Shown: positions 1-12,410 of the stretch, in pieces | How the letters are laid out: each line of letters opens with the position of its first letter | Position numbering within the stretch: position 1 is the stretch's first letter | Position numbers and translations under genes: made by a program | Notes under the pieces: generated by a model | Told to the model about the DNA's origin: nothing | The model's database searches: none | What the model saw: only the letters and a program-made list of their open reading frames with translations | From: Macrosoma leucophasiata | Taxonomy: Eukaryota > Arthropoda > Insecta > Lepidoptera > Hedylidae | Assembly: GCA_036365455.1 (NCBI GenBank) | Contig: JAWQUS010000010.1 | Coordinates: 23,422,501 to 23,486,500 of the forward strand | Length of the DNA: 64,000 nucleotides | Reading direction: 5' to 3'

Positions 1-39
1 ATAATAATCCAAAGCTAATCACATACCCTCTACTTCCAG

Positions 40-98
40 ATGCCCCGAAGGCTTCAATGGGCAACGCTGCGAAAACAAGGACGTATCAAACAGGAGCA
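40..98 (+). CDS. EGF-like domain exon, partial gene
   Basis: An internal exon is bounded by a polypyrimidine/CCAG acceptor ending at 39 and a GTATGT donor at 99. Read with one leading base it gives the pattern C-P-E-G-F-N-G-x-x-C-E followed by a polar stretch. This is the C-terminal half of an EGF-like module (CxxGFxGxxCE). Such modules lie in extracellular parts of receptors, matrix proteins and EGF-family ligands. The exon is 59 nt and starts by completing a codon from an exon outside the window. The parent gene cannot be named. The reading is seen in the sequence; the domain name rests on family knowledge. Confidence 0.55.
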
Positions 99-2485
99 GT
101 ATGTATCATTCCTACACATGCAAACTGGGCCTCTCAACGTCATACTACTGTTAGCCAGTTGCTGCTTTACCCACCTTGTTCCAATTTTTAAATATTTTAA
201 ATGATAGACATGGAGGAATGAGTAAGCGTTCAAGATGGGTTTTCACGAGAGATTGTCTTCATACTAAATCCAAAGAGTAGAACGTCGTAGTAAGGATCCT
301 GTTATTCAAAATTTAATGCGCTGTCTATCGGTATCAAATATTGGAGTAATTTTAAAGCGAAAATGTACATTATGAAATGATAATATACCTAGTTATTAAA
401 CGATAGAAAGAGATAGAGCTCATTAAGTGTGGATATCTACCATAACTTTAATAGAATATGCAACACCATTTTCGTTTAAATGTCGTGCAATATAGAGTAG
501 CTTACCGTACTAAAAAATATCCATCTCTTTAAAAAATATAAAGAGATGGCTATTTTTTTCGAACTACCATCCTTTTTTATTACGCGGGGAAATCATCATG
601 GGCATCCACTTTTTAGGGGAACAGACAGCGGGTAATGTGAGAATCACAGTTCGGCCCCAATGGACCTTTCGTTCGAACCCCACCCACGTGGCCTACCACA
701 TCCCTATCAATAAACGGCGGGACCACCATTAAGCGGCTGAAGAGAGGATGCAGGGCCGACAACATACCCGTACACCTCTTCCCCAGCCGTCGCCTCGCCA
801 CAGCAGCGAGTGGTAGGCAGGGCCACGCCAAACGCCGGTCCCTCGTGGATTTCTCTTGGCTTCGTCGGTATGGGGACTACCACCAGCTCCTTAGCTTACT
901 TAGCTCCCCCTGCCACGACAAGATGGAAACGCTCGGGAGGGTCCGAACTACCTCATTCAAGTGTCTTATAATGTGAAATGCGACGAATAGAAGGTTTCAT
1001 GTTCTGTCATACATCGTGTATACAGGCATACATCGTGAAAACCCAGCTTTAAGGATAGACGAAAATTGTCTTTGTTGTGGAGACAAAATGTGAAGAATAC
1101 CTTCATGTTAGTATTATTATTGTAGCTCGTCTTAGTCATCATACAATTTTCGTGTACACATTTCTCTGTCTACTTGATTCTTACTTGTGTCGATTTGATA
1201 TTCATTTGCAGATTAAAAGAGTCGTTCTAGTCTTTCTTTTGGTAGGAGTCTTTGTTTCTTTTATAGCTAAATGCGTCTTCTCACTTCTTGTGAGTGGGTC
1301 TCGGGTCATATTGACGATGATCCGATAAACACAATGTTTAAAATTGTTTTGTAATAAGTAATTTATCAATGCTAATGCAATCGAAGAAATAGATCAGTGG
1401 TTATCTAAAACATGGCAAATAGCTCATAATGCTGAAATGCTGTAACAGCAGACCATGCTTGTAAATGCCCATAGAGGTGCGAGGAATGTCTTCCTAAATT
1501 CATATATTTACAAGATAATTAACATAAAGGTTTTATACTTTTCTTCTGAACAAAACATCAGATAACTCAGTAAAAAAAAACTGCTTGACAAAACTTAATT
1601 TTTAATTTCAAAGCAATTTGAGCACTGGAATTGGTCAGATTCAAAAAGGGGCAGCACAGTATGCTCCTATATTCGTGTAACTACTTAGCAATGTAACAGA
1701 AGTTAAACAATCAGTCTCAGAGGAAATCCTTCCTCTAAGGTCAAAGTAATATTTGTCTGAGTAGGTAATGTGGAATGTCTGTCATGTTAGTCGGAATTCA
1801 GTTTTAGGTAACTGATACTAAAACGACTCTTTTAATCGCAATTTTTCGATCGACAACCAAATGAAGATCGAAATATTCAATTCCGTTCCCTAGGGCCAGC
1901 TGTTTGCATGGCTACTTACTTATTAAAAAAATAACGATCCTCGTGTGTCTCGCTAGTGCTGAGAAAACATGGAGGTTCATTTTTTTATTAATTAATGGTT
2001 TTACAATCATTCAGCCTTACTCATTGCTTTTATTACTTAACTTCTTTTGCGAAGCTTTAAATTATTGTAGTTTTTAATAAATGATATATGAATAGCTGGC
2101 CCAGTGAGATTATAATTATAAGTTTATTTTAAGAAATCCCGGCATAACGTAATGTATATTTAAAATAAAATTCCAAGGTTTGGTTAGCTGAAACAAGTTT
2201 CGTCCAAAAAATTTTAACAGACTTTTTAAACTAATTCATAATTAACTGACGCACAAATCCGTTGGCGATTTAAAATATATAATATATTTCGTCCTATTTT
2301 TGAAGTTGTAAATATTTTACACATATTTGTAATTTTTCGATTTATTTTATTGTTATTAACTCTTAAGGTTTGATAACTCGTTTTAGTATGTAATATTCTG
2401 ATGAAGAGACTTGCAAGTATGTACATATCTATTAGGATAAGGTTTTTTGTTAAATCTAATAACATTCAGTATAATTTTATTGCAG
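99..2485 (+). other. putative intron or spacer after the EGF exon
   Basis: AT-rich non-coding sequence. At 521-549 there is a perfect 10-bp-stem hairpin (CCATCTCTTT ... AAAGAGATGG). At 600-960 a GC-richer block has an open minus-strand frame with no recognisable domain and may be an old unidentified repeat. Nothing else could be assigned. Confidence 0.4.
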
Positions 2486-2601
2486 ACCACCAACCTTGTT
2501 CGAAGTGCGTTATAAAATTCGTAAAATTTAATTGTATTTGCAAAACAGTCAAAAAATATTACGTAATTGCTTGCGCACTAAGCTTGGCCCCATGTGCGTA
2601 A
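2486..2601 (+). CDS. possible terminal exon of the EGF-domain gene
   Basis: A good acceptor (TTTTATTGCAG, ending 2485) precedes 116 nt whose phase fits the EGF exon donor at 98. It gives a short cysteine-rich tail ending in TAA at 2599-2601, and an AATAAA lies 8 nt further on at 2609. No homology is recognised, so the link rests only on phase, splice site and polyadenylation signal. It may be chance. Confidence 0.25.
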
Positions 2602-3002
2602 TGTTTTAAATAAAAACTAATTAAATAATTCCCACAATTAATTTTGTTAATCAGATATACTCCACCCACCTAGTCAAAGAGCAGTTTTAATACTTAAATT
2701 CTAGGTAGACATATATAAATAAATTTATGTATAATTTTTTATGAGTGTGGCTATTTGGACGGATGGTTGTGGATAGCGAAATCTTTTCTATTACCTTTTT
2801 TCCTTGTATTATTTTGATCCGATTCACTTTTATCATCTACTATTAACTCTGTAGGCATGACTCCGAATATTTAATACGAGGGTGGATCCAAAAGTTCGAA
2901 GCCTGACCAAGAAAATGAAAGAAAAGTGGGTCTAAACTTATTTTTATTTTTCGACATAGTTACCATCTAGCTCAACACACTTCTTCCACGTGAACTGCAA
3001 CT

Positions 3003-3302
3003 TGTTTTTTTTTATGTTATGGAAGTGGCAAGCAAGCATTCAGTTCACATTGATGTTAAGTGATGACTGCAGCCTATAGACACCCACACAAAGACCGAGG
3101 TCAAAATAAAGATGCGTTACCACTCCTGAGGCCTAAGGTGTTATGCCTCTGTGCCGGAAATTACAGGGCCGTACATTACCACCACCACCACCACCTGACC
3201 GGAACACGATAGTGCTGAACACTACCATTTAGCGGCAAGTATATTAGGTAATGCGGTGGTGCCTACGCCCGCGAGCTCCGTCACTGGTGCTCTACCACCA
3301 GT
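3003..3302 (-). repeat. SINE-like repeat A, full length
   Basis: About 300 bp. In sense orientation (minus strand) it starts ACTGGTGGTAGAG and ends GCCACTTCCATAACATAAAA. The same unit recurs more than a dozen times in this window. The layout (fixed 5' ACTGGTGGTAG, 3' A-rich tail) resembles SINE-like repeats known from silkworm and other Lepidoptera. It is inserted in the mariner. Confidence 0.75.
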
Positions 3303-3344
3303 TAGAGTTTTATCCATTAAGTTTGAAGAGTTTTATCCATTAAA

Positions 3345-4333
3345 TTAATTGTTTATCCATTCGAAAAAAAAAGATTCCGGAAGGTCGGCGAAATACTCGT
3401 TTACTGCGACTATCACCTCATCTTTGGTCGAAAATTTCGAGCCACCCAAATGTTTTTTAAATTTGGAAATAAATGATAATTTGAGGGGGCTAAATCCGGC
3501 GAATAAGGTGGGTGGGCAGCAATTCGTAGCCACAATTATGGATTACAGACATTGTATCAACCGAAGTGTGAACAGGTGCATTGTCTTGATGGAACAAAAC
3601 TTTCTTACACAACATTCCCGGCCTTTTTCCTTTTATTTCTTCTCGGAGTCTTCGTAAAAGGTTACAATAATAACTATAATTAATAGTTTGACCTTTCGGT
3701 AAATAATCTATAAAAATAATGCCCTTCGCATCCCAAAAAACAGAAGCCAGGCTTTGTTAGTCGACAAAACGACCTTAGCCTTTTTCGGTGTAGGTAAGTC
3801 AGATTTTTTCCACTGTTTGGATTGTTGCTTTGATTCAGGAATATGATGGTGAACCCAGCTTTCATCCATGGTAACAAATCTAGACAAAAAGTCCTCGGGA
3901 TCAGTCTCAAAAAGTTCCAAACAGTCTCGCGAAATTGTGAATCGAACTCGTTTTTGTTCAGCTGAAAGCAACCTCGGGACCTAGCGAGCAGAAACCTTAT
4001 GGAATCCCAATTCTTTCGTTATTATGTGTTGCACAAATAACTAATGTCTGTTGTCTCAGCTATCTTACCAATGATCAAACGTCGATCACCCAGTACGAGA
4101 TCACAAATTTTATCGATGTTTTCTTTCGTGGTAGAGGTTGTAGGCCGTCCACTCCTAGGATCATCTTCAATGCTCTCACGACCGCGCTTAAACTCAGCTA
4201 CCCACTTCTTGACACTGGAATACGATGGAACAGACTCCCCCAAAGTGCTCACCATATTTTGATGGATGTCTTTTGGTGACAGGCCTTTTTTATTAAGGTA
4301 CTTAATGACTGCATGATGTTCAATTTTCTCCAT
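3345..4333 (-). pseudogene. mariner transposase pseudogene
   Basis: The start ([13 protein letters not shown]) is at 4333. The N-terminal helix-turn-helix part includes a SxxxVxxWVxxFKRG stretch and the linker DPRSGRP. The frame breaks near 4020. It resumes at about 3970 with the first catalytic aspartate in TMDESW, then HQDNAPVH (second aspartate). A SPDLAPS motif (third aspartate) is present only in a shifted frame near 3500. The catalytic triad of the DD34D mariner family is recognisable, but at least two frameshifts disable the gene. It would have cut and pasted its own element in the nucleus. Confidence 0.8.
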
Positions 4334-4505
4334 TACTGAAAATCGCGTCAGAATAAACAAATAATCACAGAAAATTTATATTGTGCAGTATCAGAATGAA
4401 ACTGCGCACAATAAATCAATATGAGACATACTAACAAATGACGGTAAATTTAAAAAGATGTCATATCTCATTGTAGTTTGGGCCACGAACTTTTGGATCC
4501 ACCCT

Positions 4506-6796
4506 TACAATAGAACCCCTTGTGGTGTCGTTAAAGATTTTTTTTTTTCATTTTGTATAAAGTTCTTTTTATTTTTAAGTTCATTATTTATATGTAATTA
4601 AAGTAGAAAAGGGACTATTTATTTTAATGCAGTTTGAGGATATAGGGCATTACGAAAGGTACAGTGACATCATCGTTTCGTATTATTTAGGTTTATTTGA
4701 ACGCATCCTAATATTTAATTTTTTTGTTAATTTTACTTTTTTCTGATGACGTCACTATGCTTTATTCGAGTTTTGTAGTCTCACAACAAATACTACGGCG
4801 CAAAACGTGTTATGTAATGTAATAGAAATACCAAAATCACAATAAAAGAATGAGTGTTGGAATTAACAGAGAGGCGATAATTCATTTTTGTTTTTCTTTT
4901 ACACTCGCATATCCTAAATCCTAGAAAATAATTATAAACCGTGGAAGACAAGATGGTATGTATACCTGTTCAAAATTATTTTTTCGTTGTGCACTAAAAT
5001 GCTTTCCGCACTCATTTTCAAAATGATAACATGTAACATTGTTTTTATTTTTCATTTTTTGTTACATTTTCTCATTTTATTTGTTGTAATAATTATCTAC
5101 TAATGCTTTACTAATAGTATGGGAGAGCATGCTTACGCATGTATGGGATTTGTAGGTTGAAAAACTATTTGTTGTGAGATAACAGTAACTCATAAATTAT
5201 AACAAGGCATGCTGTAATATGTTTATGTAAAATAAATATTTTTATATATCTATATGTAGTTTTTTGAATGGTGGAAAAGGTAATTCAAGATACAATAGAC
5301 TAACGATATGTAACTACTGTAAGTTAAATGAGTTATTGTTAGTAGTGATAAAAAATTTGCAAATATTTTTTTATTTACATAAAAAAGTACCTAGAGTAAA
5401 AATAAATATTCATATAAAACAATCTCATTAAAATGTCTTGAAATATAATGAATTACCTGAACAAAAAAGTGTTAATATAAAATATATATTTCAAATATTG
5501 AGAGTTTTGTAATGTTTTTTCTTTTTTTACAGGTTTGGGCGAACGACTCTGGTGAACGAACGTTTTTTTTAAATATAGTAACTATTTATAGCTGAATTAT
5601 TGAACAAATAAGATGACAATAATACATTCCCTCGTTTTTTTTGTAAATATTTTTCAAAAGTTACTTATTAAATTCAATACTTTTTGTAATTCTCTTATTC
5701 ACGGATTGAGTTTATATATTGTGGAAATTTAATTTAGATGCTCTTGAAAATTTACTACGAACCAAATTAAATGATTTGACCGTCGACTAAGTTGAAAACT
5801 TCTGTAAATACTTTTATTATTTAAATAAGGAGACGTGTAACTACTTAAAAAACTAAACATGTGCCTATACTTAAATATTTACCTACCCACCTACATTTTA
5901 TAAAGCAAAAAATGTATATGATTCAATTAATGCCTTTGTGCCTGTAATGTATAGTGTAGTTTGTCTGACTAATCTAGGTAGGTACTCGAGTACGCTTTAA
6001 CCAAGGTCCGGCCTGACGGACGCTATATGTATATTAGGTATCTACATGTTTTACACGTTGAAACTTATGGTCTTTCTAGATCCGAATACCCTAAATTCGG
6101 TATCAGTCACAGTTTGCAAAAGTAAAATATTTTTTCGAAATCAAAAATGAAAATAGTTAAAAATGTTAGTTAGTTTGAAGTGTAGTCACATTAATAGTGC
6201 AGTCGCAATACTAGAGTTTTGTACCTCCTACCTTGGCATATTTATATGTATCTCTGTCACTCTCGCGTGGTAAATGTATTGATGTGCATAGAATCATAGC
6301 TATTTCCATATATTGATATGTAAGAAAAAAATGTATCTACTAGATGAAGCTTTGAAATATCTTGAAACTATATAAAAAAAACATTTTCTGGTATTAAAAA
6401 TAATTTTACCTCAACGGAATAAAAATATTATCTCCTGCCAATAGTAGGTAGAAGCCGTCCATATTAAACTTTAGTTTTAGAGTTTTTGTGCCGAGAAAGT
6501 AAAATATTTTAAATATTGGGCATTTTTCTTAAGGTTCTAAAATTAACATTTCAAAGCTGTTTGTTCTTTGTACCTACATTTTTTTTTCTAGAGAATAAAA
6601 AAATGGAGTTCAAGTTTAAGAAAGAAGATCGCAATGTTTTTTAAAATTATCTAGAAAAATTTCCAAATTTTCGAATGCGGAATGACCAAAACTTGGATAT
6701 TTATTACGGTATCATTATGTACTAAGTTATTTATGTATTAAAAAAAATTGACACAATTTGTCATGAATTAAAAAGAATCTAACCGTAATAAACGTA
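4506..6796. other. AT-rich spacer, no gene recognised
   Basis: No long reading frame. There is a possible two-exon micro-ORF (ATG at 4953 followed by a GTATGT donor; acceptor TTTTTTTACAG ending 5532; stop at 5593-5595), reported separately as speculative. No repeat family is recognised. Confidence 0.4.
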
Positions 6797-6934
6797 TTTC
6801 ATAAACGTATTTTAGCTAAAGTGTTGCTAATCTATCTTTTGTCTTTTTCTATCCTGCACATTTGACAATGCAACTGACAAAGACAAAACATTCTATAGCT
6901 AAAACGTATCTAATGTACGTTTATGAATAAGGGA
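6797..6934. mobile_element. MITE, TIR family ATTCATAAACGTA (copy 1)
   Basis: About 138 bp with inverted ends (TTCATAAACGTATTTTAGC versus GTACGTTTATGAATAAGG). It is closely similar to the copy at 11231-11376. No coding capacity. Confidence 0.7.
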
Positions 6935-7014
6935 GTAATCCTACAACGTTTGTAACTACCTACGCTTTTATCTTCAAAAATCTAAACTAATATTATAAAG
7001 AGGTAATAAGAGGA

Positions 7015-7508
7015 ATAGGCTCAATAACTACTGGACCGATTTAAAAAATTCTTTCACTATTCGAAAGCTACAACATTATCCACGGGTAACATAGGCTATA
7101 TTTTATTTTGGAAAAAATAGGGTTCCGTAAGATATTAGGGTTTTTCAGATACAAGGTGTAAAAAATCAACCAGAAAAGTTACTTATTTTGCGTACGCTGC
7201 CTAAACTATAAAAGATATCGAGGAATATATTTTATAGTTTATTTCACTATTCGAAAGCTACATTATCCACGGGTAACATAGGCTATATTTTATTTTGGAA
7301 TAAAAAGGGTTCCGTAAGATATTTGGGTTTTTCAGACACAAGGTGTAAAAAATCAACCAGAAAAGTTACTTATTTTGCTTACGCTGCCTAAACTATAAAA
7401 GATATCGAGGAAGACTTTAGGCTATATCTATGTATAATTATCACGCTAAGACGAATAGGAGAGGGTAGGCAACATTGCACCGCGCGAAGCCAGGGCGGGC
7501 CGCTAGTA
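7015..7508 (+). mobile_element. Helitron-like non-autonomous element with internal tandem duplication
   Basis: The sequence ends GGGCGGGCCGCTAGTA, the kind of CTAGT 3' end seen on many lepidopteran Helitron-like repeats. Inside, a segment of about 180 bp containing CTATTCGAAAGCTAC and AACCAGAAAAGTTACTTATT occurs twice in tandem (7059 and 7243 onward) with few differences. No protein is encoded. Confidence 0.5.
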
Positions 7509-8666
7509 AAAATATAAATTAAGTCTGAAAAGGCATATTTCATAAATCAACTCTTTAATTTTTGCGTGTGAGCTTTAGTGTTCACTGATCATCAACATGA
7601 TATGTATGCTGGTAAAGTTAAGAGATTAGATGTCAATACAATTCACAAGTGCGCTCGACGCTCGTTGTAGTATGTGTAAATGTGCGTGTGCATGCCAGAA
7701 CGAGCATGCGACTGGCCGATTTGTTAAGCACGCACACCGATATACCGTACACGTACACAATGTCGCGCCTAACCACAACCAAGCGCCTACCGCTCTCTAA
7801 ATTGCAAAACGGAAAGATATTACAATATAGCTAATTGATCTAATACAAAACTTGATCTAATATAAAAATAGCTTAACTTGATTCCACCAACTGCTTCGTT
7901 TTCGTTCGTAAATTAACCGATTGCTGACTTAATACAGAATTACAGGTGGTCTGTCAAATGTGTGACTTTCATACAACTAAGGATTTTTCCGTGATTTATG
8001 GACTAACAAAAATCGAATTAGTTTAATACTTCAGGTGGCTTGTGATTCGACACAGTTGAAAACTGAATGGCAATAAATTTATATCTATATTGAACTGCCT
8101 AATAAAAAATCTTTCTTCTGAAACTAATTTAAAGTATACAGAAATGTACAAATATAAATATCTATAAAATTATTTAGTTTTACAAAAGTATAAGTACCTA
8201 AGTGTATTTTATAAGCAACTCGACTTAATAAGTAATCCTGCCAACGAACAATTCAATCAATAACATTTCTCTTTTACTTACCAAAACCCCTTTTTGCCCT
8301 TTTAATGATTACTAGCAATTCTTCGTGACTTACCTCCTTGTCTTAATATCCTGGGTCCCCTAGGATAGCGCAGAGGGCGTCCATAATACTCCGTCATCGC
8401 GAACTATCTTGAGCTGCGCTCTTCATCTCGGACCATCATCAGCATCGATCGTATTAATTTCTTCCGCTACTGAATGTTTCGGTGTATTTGGGACAGCCAC
8501 GTTTCCTATTTCCTTGTGGAATCCATTCTGGAGCTTGTTAGGGATGTAATCGAAAAGGTATTCTGATAGTGTAGCCAATCAGAGTGGGACCGGGTGGGCC
8601 GTCCCGCAATGCCGACGCTAACTCCAGAATTAAGGCTGCAATTTGTCTCATTATTAACTTACTGTA
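7509..8666. other. spacer with unassigned old repeat
   Basis: Mostly AT-rich. 8330-8640 is GC-richer and may be an old retroelement remnant on the minus strand. No motif is clear enough to classify it. Confidence 0.3.
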
Positions 8667-8951
8667 TTTTTTTTTAATGGAATGGAAGTGGCAAACATTC
8701 ATGTAGTTCACATTGATGTTAAATTATGACTGCAGCCTATAGACACCCACACAGAGCAAGCTCAAAATGCAGATGCGTTACCACTACTGAGGCCTACGGT
8801 GTTATGTCTCTGTGCCGGAAATTACAGGGCTGTACATTACCGCCTGACCGGAACACGATAGTGCAGAACACTACCATTTAACGGCAAGTATGTTAGGTAA
8901 CGCGGTGGTGCCTACGCCCGCAAGCTCCGTCACTGGAATTCTACCACCAGT
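8667..8951 (-). repeat. SINE-like repeat A
   Basis: Near full-length copy of the ACTGGTGGTAG ... A-tail family, sense on the minus strand, slightly diverged (ACGGCAAGTATGTTAGGTAA). Confidence 0.75.
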
Positions 8952-9683
8952 ATATGATGCGGTGCGGTCCATTTATAGCGTCTGATTTGCGGACCGATTG
9001 GGGTTTCACGACACAGATCTTATAGTTCATTGGAAATCTTTTCTGGCAAGATGCCAAGGATCTGTCGAAGGCATATGTTCATGAAAACCTGTCTTGCACC
9101 CGTAAAACCCGTAGGACGCTTCTGACATTACAGAGAAAAATTCTCAGTTTTACAACGTACGACTTTTTCAAATTAGGTATCCATAGATTTATTTTTTTAG
9201 AGACAATTTATTTCACAATATTGCAACCTACTGTATAATATTTTTGCCAACTCTCAATTCATTTCGTTAATTGTTATAAGTGTTAAGATTGCCAGCAAAT
9301 GTAATAGACCGCTTAGCCGCCAACTGCCTTGGTTGCATCGACGCTTGTTCAAGCGAATTTTGAAATGTTAAGTTGTATTAACAATTTGTACAGTATTATT
9401 TGCTGAATAGATATTATTTATTGTAGCTTCTAGTGGCTATTTTGTAAGTGCTTTGTTATAATAAACGAATTGTGTAAAGTGTTTATTTATTTTGTTACCT
9501 ACTAACTATGAATAATAATGTATAGAAATGTAACTCGCATACATTTTTCTCATGGAAACGTGCAATAAGCTGACGCGCTGAGGTGTATCCTTTTTATGCC
9601 CCGCCCATTGTGTGTCTATTAAGATACGTGACATCATTTTATTGGTATAGTACGTTCTTTATATTATTATTCGTAGCCTACCA

Positions 9684-9790
9684 AGAAATTTATTTATTTA
9701 TTCAACTTTATTGCACACACAGAAATGTTATACAAAACACGGACTTAACGCTACTAAAAAGGCACTGTCTACATACTTGTATTACTTACT
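9684..9790 (-). repeat. LINE 3' end fragment
   Basis: On the minus strand this reads GTGTGCAATAAAGTTGAATAAATAAATAAA. That is the AATAAA-plus-(AAAT)n ending typical of insect Jockey/CR1-type LINEs. Only the tail remains. Confidence 0.5.
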
Positions 9791-10001
9791 TCTCATAAAA
9801 ATACGCTTACACTGAGTCACACTAGGTATAAACCTGTATCGTGGGTGCTCTTGTAGACACACGACACATACACAAACACCCAGATCCGAATCAAATATCT
9901 GTAGGTTGTAGGCCATACAAATGTTGTCCCGGTGCTGCGATCGAACCTGCGACCCTAAAAACAAGCGCTTGCCTCACACCGCTGGACTAACCGGGTCGTC
10001 A
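9790..10001 (-). repeat. tRNA-derived SINE B
   Basis: On the minus strand it opens with a tRNA-like head, GACGACCCGGTTAGTC (box A region), and has a box B-like GGTTCGATCGCAGC. It is the same family as the nested copy at 13303. Box B is diverged. Confidence 0.65.
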
Positions 10002-10009
10002 ACTGTCAA

Positions 10010-11230
10010 CAATACGAAAACGCAACCACTCTGCTGATAGAGTTTACTTTACTGGCGGTAGGCTACTTTAGTGACGGAGCTGGTGAGCGTGAGCATTACC
10101 TAACTCAGGTAATTTTGATGTAGATGTTCATAAGCTACAGCTACATACCAATAATGTGAACAGAATACTTGTTTACCACTGCATGATATAAAATATTATA
10201 GACGCAGAATTATATAATAATAATAATATGAAAATAAGTATCATATTTACAAATTTTAATAATATCAAAAATGTAAAAACCTGTTGTTACAAAATATTAT
10301 CCGATTTTCACAATATTAACCTTAGGGTAGATAAGACAAATGACTGTAATACAAACTGTCTGTAATGAAAACACTTGTCCTACTGGTGAACGGAGCGCGA
10401 ACCATGACGTCTTACTGCGCTTCAATTTAAAGAACTGATAATTTTTTGTTTTACTTTACATAATAATATATGACAGCGCGTATGAAGAAATGAGACAAAG
10501 CTAATAGCAATTCTGTTTAAATCGACAATAAGATCATGGTACGGCCTTAGGAATGAAATGAAGTAACAAAATTACAACACTATAGAAAAATCAGACGAAC
10601 TATCTCATAGCTTAGCTTTAAAGCACTTTCGCTCATTACAACTCGCTCATACGATATTCTATACTTACTAAGGTAGTAAAGCTTAAGAATTTGTGGGTTG
10701 TACACTCTAATCTCTGGAACTACTTATTTGAATTGAAAAATCTGTGTTAGACAGTCCATCCATGAGGAAGGCTAAAGGCTAGAACTTTTACACTATGACC
10801 AATAGGAGCAGAGCATCAATGAAAAATCTTTAAAGCATTATGATTTGTACAGGAAAAATGAAAAAAGGTAGATACTTGGTATAACATCTTAGAAATATTA
10901 TCAAGTGAACTAAAAGAACATTTCCTGGTATTTCAAATATTTTTAACTCTACTACTACCAACTTTTAAGTGAAAAAAAATAGATAGATAAGTAAGTAAGT
11001 AGATATACTACGCAGTTTTTACGGAATATTATATTGGTTAAAACTAGTTTCGATCGAATATCATTATGACTAACCAGATATTGATTGATGATTTCATATA
11101 TACAATGTACTCTGTGATCCATTTTCAATCATAAAAATGTACTTAGTAGTTATTTTATCTTCACTCAAGATGTATGTTAAACTTTTGTTTGCCTACCCAC
11201 ACACTAAAATACTATCACAGTAAACACTTA
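10010..11230. other. spacer, nothing assigned
   Basis: AT-rich. A degraded fragment of SINE-like repeat A may lie at about 10050-10110 (ACTGGCGGTAG ... GTGACGGAGCTGG). No reading frame or structure of note was seen. Confidence 0.3.
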
Positions 11231-11376
11231 CCCCCATATTCATAAACGTATTTTAGCTAAAGTGTTGCTAATCTCTCCTTTGTCTTTTTCTATCCTGCAC
11301 ATTTGACAATGCAACTGACAAAGACAAAGCATTCTATAACTAAAACCTCGCTAATGTACGTTTATGAATAAGGGGG
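11231..11376. mobile_element. MITE, TIR family ATTCATAAACGTA (copy 2)
   Basis: 146 bp beginning CCCCCATATTCATAAACGTA and ending with its near-complement. It is closely similar to 6797-6934, so the family is real and dispersed. Confidence 0.75.
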
Positions 11377-11471
11377 TTAATTGTTAAATACGTAAAAACA
11401 CACACAGACACACACTAAACATACAAACAGGCAAACATCATATAAATATTTATTTTATTGGTTGTAGAACC

Positions 11472-11572
11472 CCAGTGCCTCTGTTCCGTACATTACCTGA
11501 CAAGAACACGAGTGTTGAACACTACAATTTAGCAGCAAGTATATTAGGTAATGCGGTAAATTTACCACCAGT
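11472..11572 (-). repeat. SINE-like repeat A, fragment
   Basis: The 5' half (in sense) of the family, ending at ACCACCAGT with internal deletions. Confidence 0.6.
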
Positions 11573-12003
11573 TATATAGTTAGACAGTTTTAGTTGTAAA
11601 TGTTTAACAACTAAACCATCAAAACTTTCAAATCCAAAGTAGAATATTCCTACTGGTATGCCAGAGATCCCAGGTTCAATACAGGTCATGGAGAAAGAAA
11701 TTCTGGGATTTGTCTAACAGAGAAGACTACCCTCGAAGGTAAGTAATGTCTAAAGGCTTACCACCTATTGAGACAAGAAACCATACTGGCGCATATCATC
11801 AATGTATGCATGCATTCATGGATTATCTACAAGATTCCTTTTCCTTTCTTTTTTTTTACATTCATTTTTCCCATAATCACAGCAAAATATAAAAACAATC
11901 CATTCAACATGATTCAACACTACAATACACAATTGAAAATAATGCTATCCAAATTCTAACTTAAATCTAAACATGCTACCAAAATGTACAATATGACCAT
12001 ATC

Positions 12004-12410
12004 TTAATCAACAAGCTTATAACTAACAACAGTTTCCATTTTATGTAGACTCGTAGTAAATGACTTCAGTTGTACGTTCTGAGCATTTTCTATAGAAACC
12101 GGCTGGGCCTCGGACCATTTTTCTGGTATATCGCAATCCGGTTTAGCATGAACAAATATATCAAATGAACACCTGCAATCCAGGAATGGTAGGTAAGATA
12201 TTGTTGCTGCTACTTGAAGCATGACGTCTCGGATTTCCTGTTTTATCTTTTTAACGTCTTTACTGCCCACTGTTTCATTTTTCTCTTTCGATAATGCTGT
12301 ATCACCTTCTTCGTATTGTACATTGAAGTCCCAGCATTCGAGTATTTCTTTGTTAGCTACATTTATTATTACTAGTGACAGTTTCGTGACCTTTTTGTTT
12401 ATTATCCATT
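12004..12410 (-). CDS. MAD2L1: MAD2 exon 3 (C-terminal)
   Basis: 407 nt from the TTTTGCAG acceptor to TAA at 12006-12004. Encodes the WIINKKVTKL...VVSYKLVD end, including the mobile safety-belt region. Confidence 0.92.

Larger units (their letters stand above)
2880..4505 (-). mobile_element. mariner-type DNA transposon, decayed
   Basis: Terminal inverted repeats AGGGTGGATCCAAAAGTTCG (left) and its near-complement (right) bound about 1.6 kb. TA lies at the right edge and TACG before the left repeat, consistent with a TA target. The minus strand encodes a mariner transposase broken by frameshifts and stops. A SINE-like repeat is inserted near the transposase 3' end. It differs from the second mariner at 37031 in terminal repeats and protein, so two mariner lineages are present. 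Confidence 0.85.
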
